64,000 nucleotides of DNA from DATBVX01 sp963696675 (GCA_963696675.1 CAVOLM010000014.1:1-64000); one strand, 5' to 3'. Positions 37,370 through 48,258 are shown, numbered from the stretch's first letter. The notes: generated by a model from the sequence alone, not told the origin. Numbers and translations: made by a program.

Positions 37370-37911
37370 CTACTTCGCCTGCGTGTATAGCCCGTCGAAA
37401 GCCTGGGTCCAGGTCTTGCCGCCGTCCGTGGAGGTCTCCCAGAGCTGGCGAATCCTGCCGTCGGGAAGTGGTGTCCACATGATCCGGTGCAGCTGTATTT
37501 CACCGGCCTTCGCACCTGGGCGCTGACCTTCGAGTCGCATCACGCCGTTTTCGAATCGCCCTTCGAGCGTGAGGGCGCTGCCGGTGTGATCGATCCACGT
37601 CTGGTGCCACACGCCGCGCGGCGCGTCGTAGAAGTTGATGCTGTTACCACGCAGCCCGCTGGCTCCCTGCCAGTTCTCGTAGAGCGCGCAACCGCCGAGA
37701 ATGCTCTCGATCCGATTGATGCCGGCGACCTTGCCTTTCTCGGTGACGTTCCAGCTGACCGAGCCAGAAATCGAACTGGCGGTACGGGGTCCGGCTGTGC
37801 AGGGCTGCGCTTTCTCCGGCGGCGGCCTCGGCGAAGGCTAGCTTGCGGTGTCGAGGTGCTCATGATGGCGATCCAGCAGGATGTGGCCAGGATGGCGAGT
37901 CGTGGGTTCAC
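37370..37911 (-). pseudogene. Secreted FDFWLG-type protein of unknown function, frameshifted
   Basis: A signal-peptide-like start (LAILATSCWIAIMSTSTPQA) precedes YRQFDFWLGQ in one frame and WNVTEKGKVAGINRIESILG in another. The protein then continues as SINFYDAPRGVWHQTWIDHT and ends DGGKTWTQAFDGLYTQ. The FDFWLG...GxW pattern is found in a family of small secreted proteins (DUF1579-like, inference). At least two shifts occur between about 37757 and 37850. Confidence 0.5.
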
Positions 37912-38002
37912 TTGGCTGTCTCGGACGCGCGCAAATGCGGTTGCGTCAGCCTAGCGACTTGGCGGAGTCAGTCAAGCCACCGATGTTGCAGAGATTGCTA
38001 AT

Positions 38003-39617
38003 CTAGCCGCGCAACGACGCAACGATCAGGCCGCGATGGCGAAGATCGAGCAGCAGCCGCTCCACCATCGGCTCGAGCGCCTGCTCGTTATCATTCCAGA
38101 TCAGCGGGCGATTGCCGTTGATGGGCTTGCCGATCACGCCACGCACTGCCTCATAGACACGCGCTGTGGCCGGCGACAGGCAGCGACGCGCGTCGTAGTG
38201 CCCTTCGACCGCCTGGGTTCTCAGCTCGACTGACTGCACGGCGAACAAGAGCGCATTGGCGAGATAGTGCTCGAACAGGTCGAGCGAACGCCGCGCCAGG
38301 TTGGCCGAGCCCATCGCCTGGCTGTTGATGTTCTGGTTGAACTGCTCGGCGTGCGTCGGAAAGCGATCCGCGAGCGAGGCTCCGTAGTAGCTCAGCAGCG
38401 GCATGATCGAGTGGTTGACGACCTGCAGCGACTTGAAGCCGACGTTGACGGCGCGATCGGGATTGCCGACCAGCGATGGCGGCAAGCCGTTGCTGAACTC
38501 CGGCATCACCAGCAGCGCGATCTGCACGTCGAGGTGCTTGGCGAGGAGCCCCACGTAGTAGCGCAACTGGTCCATCGCGACTGCCGGTGTACTGCGCGAG
38601 GAAGTTGCCGCAGTGATAGATCGCTGCCGGTGGCCGGGTCGATCAACGGATTGTCGTTGGCGGAGTTCGCCTCGATCTCGATCTGCCGCTGCGATGATCT
38701 CGAGGCCATCGACGATCGGGCCGAGGTACTGCGGCAGGCAGCGCAGCGAGTAGCGATCCTGGATCAGCCCGCCCTCGCGGTGTTGCCGATCGCCGCTCGA
38801 TTCGTCGTGGATCAGTCGCGAGCCCTTGAGCAGCCGCAGCATCTCGCCCGCCGTCCACACCTGGCCGGGGTGCGGCTTGTGCTCGTGGATGAAGGGCTGA
38901 AACGACTGGTCAGTGCCCAGCAACGCCTGGACGTAGAGCGCGTGCAGCGCGAGACTCAGTCGAGCAGCTCCTGCGCGCGCGGCAATGCAGTTCGCCGCGA
39001 TGCCGGTCGAGACGGAGGTGCCGTTGACGAGCGCCAGGCCCTCCTTGGGCTCGAGCGCCAGCGGTTCGAGCCGCAGGCGCGCCAGCGCAGTGTGCGAGTC
39101 GAGCGTCTCGCTCCCGATATCGACCCGGTAGTCGCGATCGACGCCGAGGAGCGCGCCCGCGATGTAGGCGAGCGGCACGAGGTCGCCGCTGGCGCCGATC
39201 GAGCCCAGCTCGAAGACATGTGGCGAGCGCGTTGACGTTGAGGAATGCGATCAGGCGCTCGACGATTTCGAGCCGCACGCCGGAAATGCCGTGCAGGAGC
39301 GAGTTCGCGCGCAGCAGCATCGCGGCGCGGACGTCCTGCGCCGGCAGCCGCTCGCCGGTGGTCGTCTTGTGCGACCAGATGGCATTGGTTGAAAGTTCGC
39401 GCGACGAGCTGCTTCGGAACCGCTCGATGGGCCATGCCGCCGAAGAGCGTCGTCACGCCGTAGATCGATTTGTCGGACTTGACGGCCTCGGCGATGAGCC
39501 GCTGCGAGGTTTCATCCTCTCTCGCACCATCGCGTCGCGGGTGAGCTCCACCGGTTCGCCGCGTGCGACGACGGCAATGTCCTTGATCGTGAGCCCCGAA
39601 CCGCGAAGCGTGATCAT
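38003..39617 (-). pseudogene. Aromatic amino acid ammonia-lyase (HAL/PAL family), at least five frameshifts
   Basis: The start is near MITLRGSGLTIKDIAVVARG (39617). Pieces in order are KSDKSIYGVTTLFGG (active-site tyrosine loop), ERLPAQDVRAAMLLRANSL, then GSIGASGDLVPLAYIAGALLG with the Ala-Ser-Gly that forms the MIO cofactor. After these come NGTSVSTGIAAN, IEIEANSANDNPLID and FNQNINSQAMGSANLARRS. The family removes ammonia from histidine, phenylalanine or tyrosine; some members are aminomutases. Substrate specificity cannot be assigned. Shifts are near 39515, 39385, 39230, 38700 and 38600, so no continuous product is possible as written. Confidence 0.7.
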
Positions 39618-39841
39618 CGTAGGAGTCAGTATCACGGCGCTGCCATTCACGATGCAGCATCTGTCCCGGCTGTCACGGTCGAGATGCCGGTGCCGGGTCG
39701 AGACCAGGTTACGCGCTGCTGCGAGCGAACACTCGCGACGACGCTCGTGAGGCACATCAAGGCCTTCCTCGAAGTCGCCGGCGATGGAACGTCAGAAATC
39801 ATCCAGGTGATGGACGGTCCGCCGCCGAGGGCATGAGAGCC

Positions 39842-41552
39842 CTCAGCGCGGCAACCAGGCATCGATCACGGCAGCGCGTTCCTCCTCGCGACGGCGCGCA
39901 GTGCGCGCTCGAGGGCGGGCGCAACTTCTTCGGGCTTGCGCACGATTTCGGCATGCGCACCGCCCGCCGCCGCGGCAATGCCTGCGTAGTCCGGGGGCGG
40001 GTCGAAGCTGATGCCGAGATCCGCGGTGCGGCTCGCCTGGCTCTGCGGATGCACCGCGAGCGTGGAGAAGCGTGGCGCTTTCCAGCCCCCGTTGTTGTAG
40101 ACGACGTGCAGGAACGGCGTCGCATAGCGCCTCGCCATCCAGTGGACCGTCGCGGGCATCGAGAACATGTACGACCCATCGCCCGTCAGAGCGGCGATCA
40201 GCGAGTCCGGTTGCGCCAGCTTCATGCCGACCGCAGCGCCGCCGTTCCAGCCGAGCGATCCGCCGCCGCTCACGAACAGGGTTCCGGGCTTGCGCCGGCC
40301 GCTGTGATCGGCGATCGCGGGAAAGTTCGTCACGCCCTCGCTCAGCACCACCGCATCTTCACCGATCGCGCGGCGCACGCAGGCGGTCAGGAACTCGGGC
40401 GTGATCCGGTCCGTCTCGCCGGCTTCGAGCCGATCCAGTCCTGCCTGGCGCTGTGCATGCTGTTGCGAGAAATAGCTCGTGCGTTCGCGAACGCGCATCG
40501 CATCGAGCGCAATGCCGTCGAGTTGCTCGTTGATCTGCCTGAGCGCGGTCGCTGCATCGGCGCGAAACATCTGGTGCGCACCGATGTACCAGAGCGGCAT
40601 CTGCTGCTTGAGCGGATCGACATCGATGTGAATGATGCGGGCGTCGGCTGACGGCCTGTTGATCTGTGGAATCCACGGCACATCGCTGTCGACCACCAGG
40701 ATCGTATCCGCCGCAGCGAGCGCCGGGTGCTGGCGCTGCTCGTTCCACTGGTTGCCCTGGTAGAGCGGGTCGTCGGATGGGAAGTTGCAGTAGTTCGGCA
40801 CCGACTCCAGGACGCCGGCGCCGATGCGCCGGCACAGGCGCACGAGCTCCGCCACCGCCGCGTGGTTGCGCCCGACGTAGGAGGTGACGATGAGTGGTCG
40901 ATGACTCTCCGCCAGCAGCCGTGCCACGAGTGCAGCATCTTCCGTTCGCAAGCGCCGCGGGTGACATGCGCGGCCACTGCGCGAGATCGGTCTTTACGGG
41001 CGCAATCTCCTGCTCCATCACTTCGCGCGCCGCCATCAGGTAGACCGGACCTTTCGGATCGCTGTACGCGAACTGCAGCGCCCGATGCACCAGCTGCTTC
41101 ACATTCGCGCCGACGCGGATTTCGTTGTCGTAGCGCATGTAGCCACGCACGATGCCGCGCTGATCGAACACGTCCTGGATCCAGTGGATGAATTCGTTGC
41201 GGCTGCCGCGCGCCTCGCCTTCCTGGGTTGCGGGTGAGGTGCCGGCGAAGATGAAAACCGGGATGCGCCCCTTCGCGGCATTGTGAATCGCGCCGGCGAG
41301 GGACTGCGTGCCACATTCAACATGCACCACGACGCCCTGCGCGCGGCCCGAGATCTGTGCAAAGCCGTGAGCCGCGCTGAGCGCAACCATCTCGTGCGGC
41401 GCGGTGATCAGTTTCGGCGCCGCGCGACCCTCGGCCTGCGCGCGAGCGATCGCCTCCATCAGCGCGGTGTGATCGCTGCCGAGATTCACGAACAGGTACT
41501 CGACGCCGGCCTCCTGCAGGGCCTCGAGCATGGCCGCGCCGGTCGTGTACAT
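39842..41552 (-). pseudogene. Thiamine diphosphate-dependent enzyme (acetolactate synthase-like), two frameshifts
   Basis: ATG at 41552 (MYTTGAAMLEALQEAGVEYLF). The N-terminal PYR domain includes the catalytic glutamate in ITAPHEMVALSAAHGFA. The frame breaks after SPAALAN near 40950 and resumes at TEDAALVARLLAESHRP. The C-terminal PP domain has the ThDP motif GDGSYMF...YNN. A second shift near 39885 leads to the likely end REEERAAVIDAWLPR. Relatives include acetolactate synthase, benzoylformate decarboxylase and sulfoacetaldehyde acetyltransferase; the true reaction is unknown. It is transcribed after the adjacent MFS gene (10-base gap). Confidence 0.72.
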
Positions 41553-41562
41553 CCGCTTCCGC

Positions 41563-42960
41563 CTAGTGACTCGCGGTCGCGACCGCGACGTCGCGGTGCG
41601 CACCCATCCGTTCGACGCTGCGCGCGTAGGGCTTGAGGCCGAGCCAGAAGCACACGATCGAGATCGGCCCCATGACTGCCGCCGTTGCCGCCAGCGAGTA
41701 GCGCAGCATGTTCTCATCGCCGAATACGAAGTTGGTGAAGCTGGCCACGATCGTGGCGCCCAGGCCGAAGCCGACGATGTTGAACACGAACAGGAACAGC
41801 GCGGTGACCTGCCCGCGCATCTGGTTGGGTGTGACGATCTGCAACGCCGCATTGTAGGGACCGGGAGTGAGCATCCCGGCCAGGAACCCCAGGATGACGA
41901 GCGCGATGGCCAGCTCCGGGGTCGGCATGAACGGATACAACAATGTCGGTACCAGGGTCAGTAGCGCCGCCAGCAGTGTGACGCGCAGATTGGCATCGAG
42001 CTTGCCCTGCCTGGCAAATCGTTCCGCGAGCATGCTGCCCGCAAGCAGCGTGAAGGGCCCGAGAATCACGATGGCGATCCCGAATATCGTGGCGAACTGC
42101 GGGGCGCTCCAGCCATAGGTACGAGCGAAGAATGCCGCATGCCAGGCCTGGCCGCCGAAGGCGAGCACCGTACTCGACGCGACCCCGATGAACATCGGCG
42201 CGTAGGTGGTCCGGTGCTGCAGCAGGTAACGAACCACCTCGCGGATCGGGATCGATTGTGGCTTGCCGTTCGGCCCAGTGACCGCAATGCCGCGACGAAT
42301 GGGTTCCGTCACCGTCATCATCAGCGCCGCGACGATGAATCCCGGCAGCCCCACAACGATGAACACCAGCTGCCAGTCGTACAGCTCACCGATCACGGGC
42401 AGCGAGATCGACGGCCAGGAGCTGATCCATGCGATCGCCGCACCGCCCGCCAGCAGCGACATCCCGGTTCCGGCGATGAATCCGAAGTTGAGCACCGCGA
42501 TGGCGCGCGGCAGTTTTCGCGGCGGGAACAGGTCCGCCATCATCGAAAAGGTTGCCGGTCCGCTGCAGGATTCGCCCGCACCCACACCGATGCGCGCCAG
42601 GAACAGCTGCCAGAAGTTCTGCGCTAGACCGCACAGCGTGGTCGCGACGCTCCACGCCGTGATCCCGCAGGTCAGTATGAGGCGCCGGCTGCGCACGTCG
42701 ACCATGCGCGCGATCGGCAGACCGAGAATCACGTACATGCACACGAACGCAAACCCGATGATCAGGCTGATGCGAAAGTCGCTGAGGTGCAGATCGCGCT
42801 TGATGGGCTGGACCAGGAGCCCGACGATGCCGCGATCCAGGAAATTGACCATCAGGGCGAGCGCGAATATCCCCACCGCGTACCAAGCCTGCCTGGGGCT
42901 GGGCCACGGCCGATCGTTGGCAGCCGGCTGACCCGGGGCCGCGGAAGTCAGATCATTCAC
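41563..42960 (-). CDS. MFS transporter (spinster-like)
   Basis: Intact, 465 residues, with about 12 membrane segments. Typical motifs are NFLDRGIVGLLVQPIKRDL, GLPIARMVDVRSRR (MFS motif A region) and RIGVGAGESCSGPATFS. It probably moves an organic acid or aromatic compound across the inner membrane. It is a paralogue of the transporter at 44906 and lies between the ThDP enzyme and an SDR gene, all on the minus strand. Confidence 0.85.
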   Translation of the reverse strand: MNDLTSAAPGQPAANDRPWPSPRQAWYAVGIFALALMVNFLDRGIVGLLVQPIKRDLHLSDFRISLIIGFAFVCMYVILGLPIARMVDVRSRRLILTCGITAWSVATTLCGLAQNFWQLFLARIGVGAGESCSGPATFSMMADLFPPRKLPRAIAVLNFGFIAGTGMSLLAGGAAIAWISSWPSISLPVIGELYDWQLVFIVVGLPGFIVAALMMTVTEPIRRGIAVTGPNGKPQSIPIREVVRYLLQHRTTYAPMFIGVASSTVLAFGGQAWHAAFFARTYGWSAPQFATIFGIAIVILGPFTLLAGSMLAERFARQGKLDANLRVTLLAALLTLVPTLLYPFMPTPELAIALVILGFLAGMLTPGPYNAALQIVTPNQMRGQVTALFLFVFNIVGFGLGATIVASFTNFVFGDENMLRYSLAATAAVMGPISIVCFWLGLKPYARSVERMGAHRDVAVATASH

Positions 42961-42975
42961 GGCTCACCTCACGTC

Positions 42976-43869
42976 TCATTGTTGCCTCAGGCCGGGTGCT
43001 TCCTTCTTGCGCGCGCGGCGGCCATCTTCCATCGCCATGCGCTGGGGGTCCGGCGCGGCGTCTGGCAACGCCGCGAGAATCCCGTCGAACACCTCGCGCA
43101 ACTCCTCCTTGAATTCGGCGTGCGGGAAGATGTAGAGCTCGTTGCGTTGGATGCCCTCGAGCACGCGCTTGGCGACATCGACCGGTGCCATGCCGACGGA
43201 CAGGACCTGGTCGAGCCGTGCGATGTCTTCCTTGTTCACGCGGTAGCCACTGCGGGCGAGGTGATTCGGGCGACTGAGCACTGCTTCGTGAATGTTGCTG
43301 CGGACGAAGCCGGGGCACAGCACCGAGACACCGATATCGTGCGGCGCCAGATCGTAGCGCAGCGCGGCCGTCAGCCCGAACACGGCGAACTTCGACGCCG
43401 AGTAGATACCAAAGCCCGGCCCGACGATCAGGCCAGCCATGGATGCGGTATTGACGATGTGGCCGCCTTCGCCGTGTGCCTTGATGCGCGGCACGAAACT
43501 CTGAATTCCGTTGATCACGCCGTCGACGTTGACGCCCATGATCCAGTCCCAGTCCTCGTAGGTCGCCTGGTCCATCGGGCCGAAGATGCTGACGCCGGCA
43601 TTGTTGCAGACGAGGTGTATCTTGCCGAACACGCGCAGCGTCTCATCGGCTGCTCGGTCCATGGCCTTGCGATCGGTGACATCCAGCTCGATGGCGTGCA
43701 CGTTGCGCCCGGCACCGCGGAGCTCCGCTTGCGCACTCTTCAGATGATCCGGACGGATGTCGGCGATGACGACTTTCATGCCGGCTGCCGTAAGAACCTT
43801 CGCGAGGCCCAGGCCGATGCCGCTGCCACCGCCGGTTACGAATGCGACCTTGCCCTGAACATCTCTCAT
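42976..43869 (-). CDS. SDR family oxidoreductase A
   Basis: Intact, 297 residues: TGGGSGIGLGLAKVL (cofactor), CNNAGVS, active-site serine in TASMAGLI and YSASKFA. It is closely related to SDR B and ends with a helical extension of about 50 residues. It probably oxidises a substrate taken up by the adjacent MFS proteins. Confidence 0.87.
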   Translation of the reverse strand: MRDVQGKVAFVTGGGSGIGLGLAKVLTAAGMKVVIADIRPDHLKSAQAELRGAGRNVHAIELDVTDRKAMDRAADETLRVFGKIHLVCNNAGVSIFGPMDQATYEDWDWIMGVNVDGVINGIQSFVPRIKAHGEGGHIVNTASMAGLIVGPGFGIYSASKFAVFGLTAALRYDLAPHDIGVSVLCPGFVRSNIHEAVLSRPNHLARSGYRVNKEDIARLDQVLSVGMAPVDVAKRVLEGIQRNELYIFPHAEFKEELREVFDGILAALPDAAPDPQRMAMEDGRRARKKEAPGLRQQ

Positions 43870-43890
43870 GATTGTTCTCCCGAACCGCGC

Positions 43891-44892
43891 CTACCTGGGT
43901 TTGCGCTTCTTGATTGTTCTGCCCGCTCCAGACTTCACTCGCGCCTTCGACTGGCGACGCGCCTTGGTCGGCGATCGCTGGCGACGCTCGGCCAGCCGGC
44001 GATCGCGCTCGGCCGCGAACATCGGATGACGCAGCACACCTGCCGAGGCGGCGACCCTTGCCGCCGGCGGTGTTTCGGCCGGAAATGAGGCCAGAATTGC
44101 ATCGAAGCGCTCGCGCAGACCTGGCTCGTATTCGGCATGCGTCAGGATGTACAGATCGTTGCGCTGGATCCCCTGGAGCACGCGCCGACCAATCTCCATG
44201 GGATCCATCCCGGTCGGCAGGACCTGCTCGCGCATGACATCGCCTGGCGCGTCGCTGACGAGCGCACGGAACCGGGTGTTGCGATAACGTGCCGGCCGCT
44301 TGTGCTCGCCCTCGAAGATCGCCGTGTTGACCAGGCCGGGACACAACACGGATACGCCGATACCGCGCGACGCCAGTTCGAGGCGCAATGTTTCCATGTA
44401 CCCGACTAGCGCGTACTTGGTCGTGATGTAGATGCCCCCGATACAGGCGAGGAGGCCCGACATCGAAGATGTCGTGACGATGTGCCCGCCTTCGCCATGC
44501 GCGAGCATGCGCGGCAGAAAGGTCTGCACGCCGTTGATGACACCACCGACGTTGACGCTGAGAGCCCAGTCCCAGTCGTCGTAGCTCGCCTCCAGCAGCG
44601 AGCCGAAGACGCCCACGCCGGCGTTGTTGCACAGGACGTGAACCTTCCCGAACACACGTTCAACCTCATCTGCAGCACGTGCCATCGCTTCGCGATTGGT
44701 GACATCGAGCTTGATGGCGTGAATTGTCTGAGGTTGCGTGCGGAAGTGAGTCAGCGCGGCGTCCAGGTGCTGCTGGTCCAGATCCGCCAGCACGACTTTC
44801 ATTCCTGCAGCATGAAGGACCCGTGCCATGCCGAGACCGATGCCACTGCCGCCACCGGTGATGAATGCCACTTTGTCCGCGACTTTCTTCAT
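43891..44892 (-). CDS. SDR family oxidoreductase B
   Basis: Intact, 333 residues from MKKVADKVAFITGGGSGIGLG (ATG 44892; the frame is open further upstream). It has CNNAGVG, the serine in TSSMSGLL and YITTKYA. Compared with SDR A it has an arginine/lysine-rich tail of about 60 residues (RRQRSPTKARRQSKARV). Its position next to SDR A, with MFS genes on each side, suggests a duplicated two-gene unit. Confidence 0.87.
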   Translation of the reverse strand: MKKVADKVAFITGGGSGIGLGMARVLHAAGMKVVLADLDQQHLDAALTHFRTQPQTIHAIKLDVTNREAMARAADEVERVFGKVHVLCNNAGVGVFGSLLEASYDDWDWALSVNVGGVINGVQTFLPRMLAHGEGGHIVTTSSMSGLLACIGGIYITTKYALVGYMETLRLELASRGIGVSVLCPGLVNTAIFEGEHKRPARYRNTRFRALVSDAPGDVMREQVLPTGMDPMEIGRRVLQGIQRNDLYILTHAEYEPGLRERFDAILASFPAETPPAARVAASAGVLRHPMFAAERDRRLAERRQRSPTKARRQSKARVKSGAGRTIKKRKPR

Positions 44893-44905
44893 ATGGCTAT
44901 CCCCT

Positions 44906-46261
44906 TCATGCCCACGCTCGGGCGCGCACGACGCTGCGCCCATAGGGCTTCAGGCCATACCACGTGACCAGCACGGCGACCGGTCCCATGATTGCCGCGG
45001 CCGTGGACAGCGAATAACGCAGCGATGCTTCGTTGCCGAACAGGTACACCGTGAATAACGCCACGAAAACCGGGCCGAGCGCGTATCCAATGACATTGAA
45101 GATGAACATGTACAAGGCGCGAACCTGGCCACGCATCTCGTTGGGTGTGACGATCTGCAGTGCCGCGTTGCCAGGACCGATCCCGAGCGACGCGACGAAC
45201 AGGTTGAGCGCCAGCAGGGCGAGCGCCCACTGCGGATTGGGCATGAGGGGATAGAGAATCGACGTCGGTAGCACCGCGATGGTTGCAATCTGCAGGACGC
45301 GAATGTTGGCGTCGTCATACCCCCTCTTGGCGAACGATTCTGCAAGCGAGCTACCCACGAGCAGGCCGAGTGGCGAGACCACCAGCATGATGATCCCCTG
45401 GCTGAAGGCGATCTGAGGCGCAGTCCACCCGTAGGTCCGAATGAAGAATTCAGGCGTCCACAGCCCTGCACCGAACCCGAGCATGGTCTTGATGCCCATC
45501 GCCGCAAAAATCGGCACGAACGTCTTCCAGTCGCCACCGAGAAAGGCGGCAATTTCCCTGATCGGGACCGATTGCGGTCTGCCGTCCGGCGCCAGTTGAC
45601 TGGCAATCAAGCCGCGGCGGCGCGGCTCGTGCACTGTCGCCATCACGGCCGCCAGGGCGAAACCGGGAAGGCCGACGGCGAAGAAAACCAACTGCCACGG
45701 ACGGATCTCTCCGAGTGCCGGCACGATGACCGGCGGCAATCCGGCGATCGCCTGGATTACGGCTCCGCCCACGATGGAAGCGAGCGCCGTTCCCCAGGTG
45801 AAGCCGATCGCATTGATGGCCAGCGCGCGCGGCAACTGCCGCGGCGGAAAAGAGTCCGTGATGATGGAAAACGTGGCGGGGCCGAAAGATGACTCCCCGG
45901 CGCCAACGCCCACACGAGCCCAGAAGAGTTGACGGTAGGTTTGCGCCACACCGCAGAGCGCAGTCATCAGGCTCCAGAACGCGATGCCGATGCCGATGAT
46001 CAGGCGCCGGCTGTAACGATCCGCGAGTCGCGCGATCGGTAATCCGAGGAATGCATAGAACAATACGAACGCCGGCCCCAGCAGGATCCCGATCTGCACG
46101 TCGGTAATGTTGAGATCGCGTTTGATCGGCCCGACCAGCAACGACATGATGCTGCGATCGATGGTCGCGACCAGCAGTCCGACCGTCAGCACGCCGAGCG
46201 CATACCACGCCCGCCGTGGAGGCGGCCAGGCGTCGTCGGAATTCCGTGGTAAGGTCGGCAC
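44906..46261 (-). CDS. MFS transporter, paralogue of 41563
   Basis: Intact, 451 residues, with about 12 membrane segments and motifs matching the first MFS protein (DRSIMSLLVGPIKRDLN, RVGVGAGESSFGPATFS, GNAALQIVTPNEMRGQV). The start is near 46261. It lies 61 bases downstream of the aconitase X small-subunit gene. It is a probable organic-acid importer for the same pathway. Confidence 0.85.
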   Translation of the reverse strand: MPTLPRNSDDAWPPPRRAWYALGVLTVGLLVATIDRSIMSLLVGPIKRDLNITDVQIGILLGPAFVLFYAFLGLPIARLADRYSRRLIIGIGIAFWSLMTALCGVAQTYRQLFWARVGVGAGESSFGPATFSIITDSFPPRQLPRALAINAIGFTWGTALASIVGGAVIQAIAGLPPVIVPALGEIRPWQLVFFAVGLPGFALAAVMATVHEPRRRGLIASQLAPDGRPQSVPIREIAAFLGGDWKTFVPIFAAMGIKTMLGFGAGLWTPEFFIRTYGWTAPQIAFSQGIIMLVVSPLGLLVGSSLAESFAKRGYDDANIRVLQIATIAVLPTSILYPLMPNPQWALALLALNLFVASLGIGPGNAALQIVTPNEMRGQVRALYMFIFNVIGYALGPVFVALFTVYLFGNEASLRYSLSTAAAIMGPVAVLVTWYGLKPYGRSVVRARAWA

Positions 46262-46322
46262 TCAATTCGAACTCGTGCGCAGTGGTACGCGGTCGGCCGG
46301 CTGAAGCCGAGCAGCCGCGATT

Positions 46323-46766
46323 TCACGCGCTTGCCTCGCGTCGCGCGGCCGCCTTACGAACCTCCACGATGCCTCGATCCGCATCGACTTTGACCCAGTC
46401 GCCAGTCTCGATCACGGCCAGAGGATCCTGGTCGAGATCGGTGATTGCAGGCACGCGCATCACGACGGCGCCGAGCGCGATCTTGGTGGTCATCTCGTTG
46501 AAGATCATGGCTTTCGGCGCAGTGCCCATGAGGCGCGTCATGTGAAACACCGCGGACCAGCCCGATGAGCCTTTTGCACCGGGAAATACCAGTACCTTGT
46601 CCTTGAAACTCACGCCGCGCAGTTCATGCCGTGTCTCGATGACCGTGCCCTGCGCGGGATTGACGCCGCCCCAGCCGGAGATCGTTTGTTTCGTAACGAG
46701 CGCTTCGCCCTCCGCGCTACCGCCGACGACCTTGCGCCCGCGCAACGTGATCGTTCGTGTACTCAT
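46323..46766 (-). CDS. Aconitase X swivel-domain (small) subunit
   Basis: 147 residues from ATG 46766 (MSTRTITLRGRKVVGGSAEG). It carries the DUF126 features GWGGVNPAQGTVIE, VLVFPGAKGSSGWS and the family's C-terminal VKVDADRGIVEV. It forms a dehydratase with the catalytic subunit encoded immediately upstream, whose TGA overlaps this ATG. Known aconitase X enzymes dehydrate cis-3-hydroxy-L-proline or mevalonate 5-phosphate. Confidence 0.88.
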   Translation of the reverse strand: MSTRTITLRGRKVVGGSAEGEALVTKQTISGWGGVNPAQGTVIETRHELRGVSFKDKVLVFPGAKGSSGWSAVFHMTRLMGTAPKAMIFNEMTTKIALGAVVMRVPAITDLDQDPLAVIETGDWVKVDADRGIVEVRKAAARREASA

Positions 46767-48050
46767 GGCGCTTCTCCTTTCCAGCGACCGGTGAGCGCTG
46801 CATCGATGCAATCCTGGGTCGACCCGAACCAAGCCTCGATCCCGACCATGGCCGGCAGGTAGTGCGTCTGCTTGGCCGAATCCAACGCCGGCAACCCTGG
46901 TTCCCGGCGGCACCGCCTGGCTGATGGCCGAGCAGGTATCGGTCAACAGCACGCCGCCGGCATCGCGGATAACCTTCGTATAGCCGAGTTTCTCGGCCTC
47001 GCTCTTCACGGCGCGCGAGGTGAAGATCCACAGGTTGCAGTTCGTGCTGACCTTGCGGCCCTCGAGCAGCCGGCACGCATCGCGGATCTGGTCGAGCGAG
47101 TAATGCGGACAACCGAGCATCACGTAGTCGACGTCGGTGCTGTGGCCGTTGGCGTTCGGTCTCGTAAATCCTGCGCCGCTCCGCCGGGCCGTACGTGAGC
47201 GTTTCAACAACTGCTTTCGAGCCGAGCGCGCTCTCGAGGCTCGATGCCTCCGGAGTCACACCCACGATGTGATACATCTCCACGCCACCCGAGGAAGCTG
47301 CAGCGGCGCCGAAATGCTTGCTGCCGTATCAGGTCGGGCTCACCATACCGACCGACGAGAACCGGAATACGTTCTCCGACCACATCGCCAACGAATAGCC
47401 GAGCATGCCCCAGTCCATCACGCTCATGACGTCAACTTCGACGTCGATACGATGGGTCGCATGACGATACTCGTCGCGATGCAGGCCCCAATCGGAATCT
47501 TCCCGTAAGCATCGCTGCACTGGTGCTCTCGCGCCCTTCCGTGTTGGTGCGCGCACCGATCACGGAATTGCAGTACACGACCGCGGATGACTCCATCCAC
47601 GCACAGTGTTCGCCCCGCGTAGGCACATTTCCGGCGAGATACGGCGTGCAGGTCTTGAGGATCTTGATGCCGCGATCGGCCGCATCGTGCTCGCTTGCCT
47701 GGCTGATCTGAAACGCTTCGGGCTTGCCGCCGAGCCGCTGCCAGTTGTCCGGATCCAGACCGCCCTGCAGGTGACGGCTATGTACGGTGACACGCGGGAC
47801 TTCGACCAGCTCGTCACTGTCGAGGTCGAAGTCGGAAGAAGATCGTGTCGTAAGAGTTGCTGCCGGCGCCCTTGTAGTAATTCTGCAGATACGGATTCGA
47901 TGAGCCCGGCACGCCGGCGACGTTGGTGGTGTCGACGAAGCGCTCCGCGCCGAGTGCTTCGGCGTAACGCACCAGCAACTCCATCGCTTTCTGCTGCGCC
48001 TTGCCGTGGCGCCCGTCGAGCATCGCTCGCTCGCTCTCAGTGAGTTTCAT
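46763..48050 (-). pseudogene. Aconitase X catalytic (large) subunit, about six frameshifts
   Basis: ATG 48050 gives MKLTESERAMLDGRHGKAQQ and TTNVAGVPGSSNPYL. Later pieces in several frames include NVPTRGEHCAWMESSAVVYC, VDVMSVMDWGMLGYSLAMW, YVMLGCPHYSLDQIRDACRL and LLTDTCSA. The end is HYLPAMVGIEAWFGS to a TGA overlapping the small-subunit ATG. The cysteines expected to hold the Fe-S cluster (CAW, GCPHYS, DTCSA) are all present. Shifts are near 47850, 47500, 47350, 47290, 47170 and 46890. The small subunit next to it is intact, so sequence error deserves consideration. Confidence 0.72.
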
Positions 48051-48258
48051 GGTTGCCTGCCTTCTCGAGTCTGCGAGCCTCGTCGATGATGTCCTGGCAC
48101 GGCATCCCGGAGAGAACGCCGAGGCCGAGATCATCGCTGGCAGTTTCGTAGTTGAAGGCATCATCGACCGCGAGAATGTCGGGATCGCTGGCCTCGGCGA
48201 CCTGCAATCGGGAGACTGCTCGGAGGTCGGGCCCTGAGGGAGTCGAGGGCGCGCTCAT
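48037..48258 (-). CDS. Small protein overlapping aconitase X start
   Basis: 73 residues from ATG 48258 (MSAPSTPSGPDLRAVSRLQV), with an acidic middle (DPDILAVDDAFNYET). It ends 14 bases inside the aconitase X gene, so the two would be translationally coupled. The start codon lies in the loop region of a strong hairpin (48245-48274). I do not recognise the family; the composition looks like a real protein rather than an antisense shadow. Confidence 0.4.
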   Translation of the reverse strand: MSAPSTPSGPDLRAVSRLQVAEASDPDILAVDDAFNYETASDDLGLGVLSGMPCQDIIDEARRLEKAGNHETH

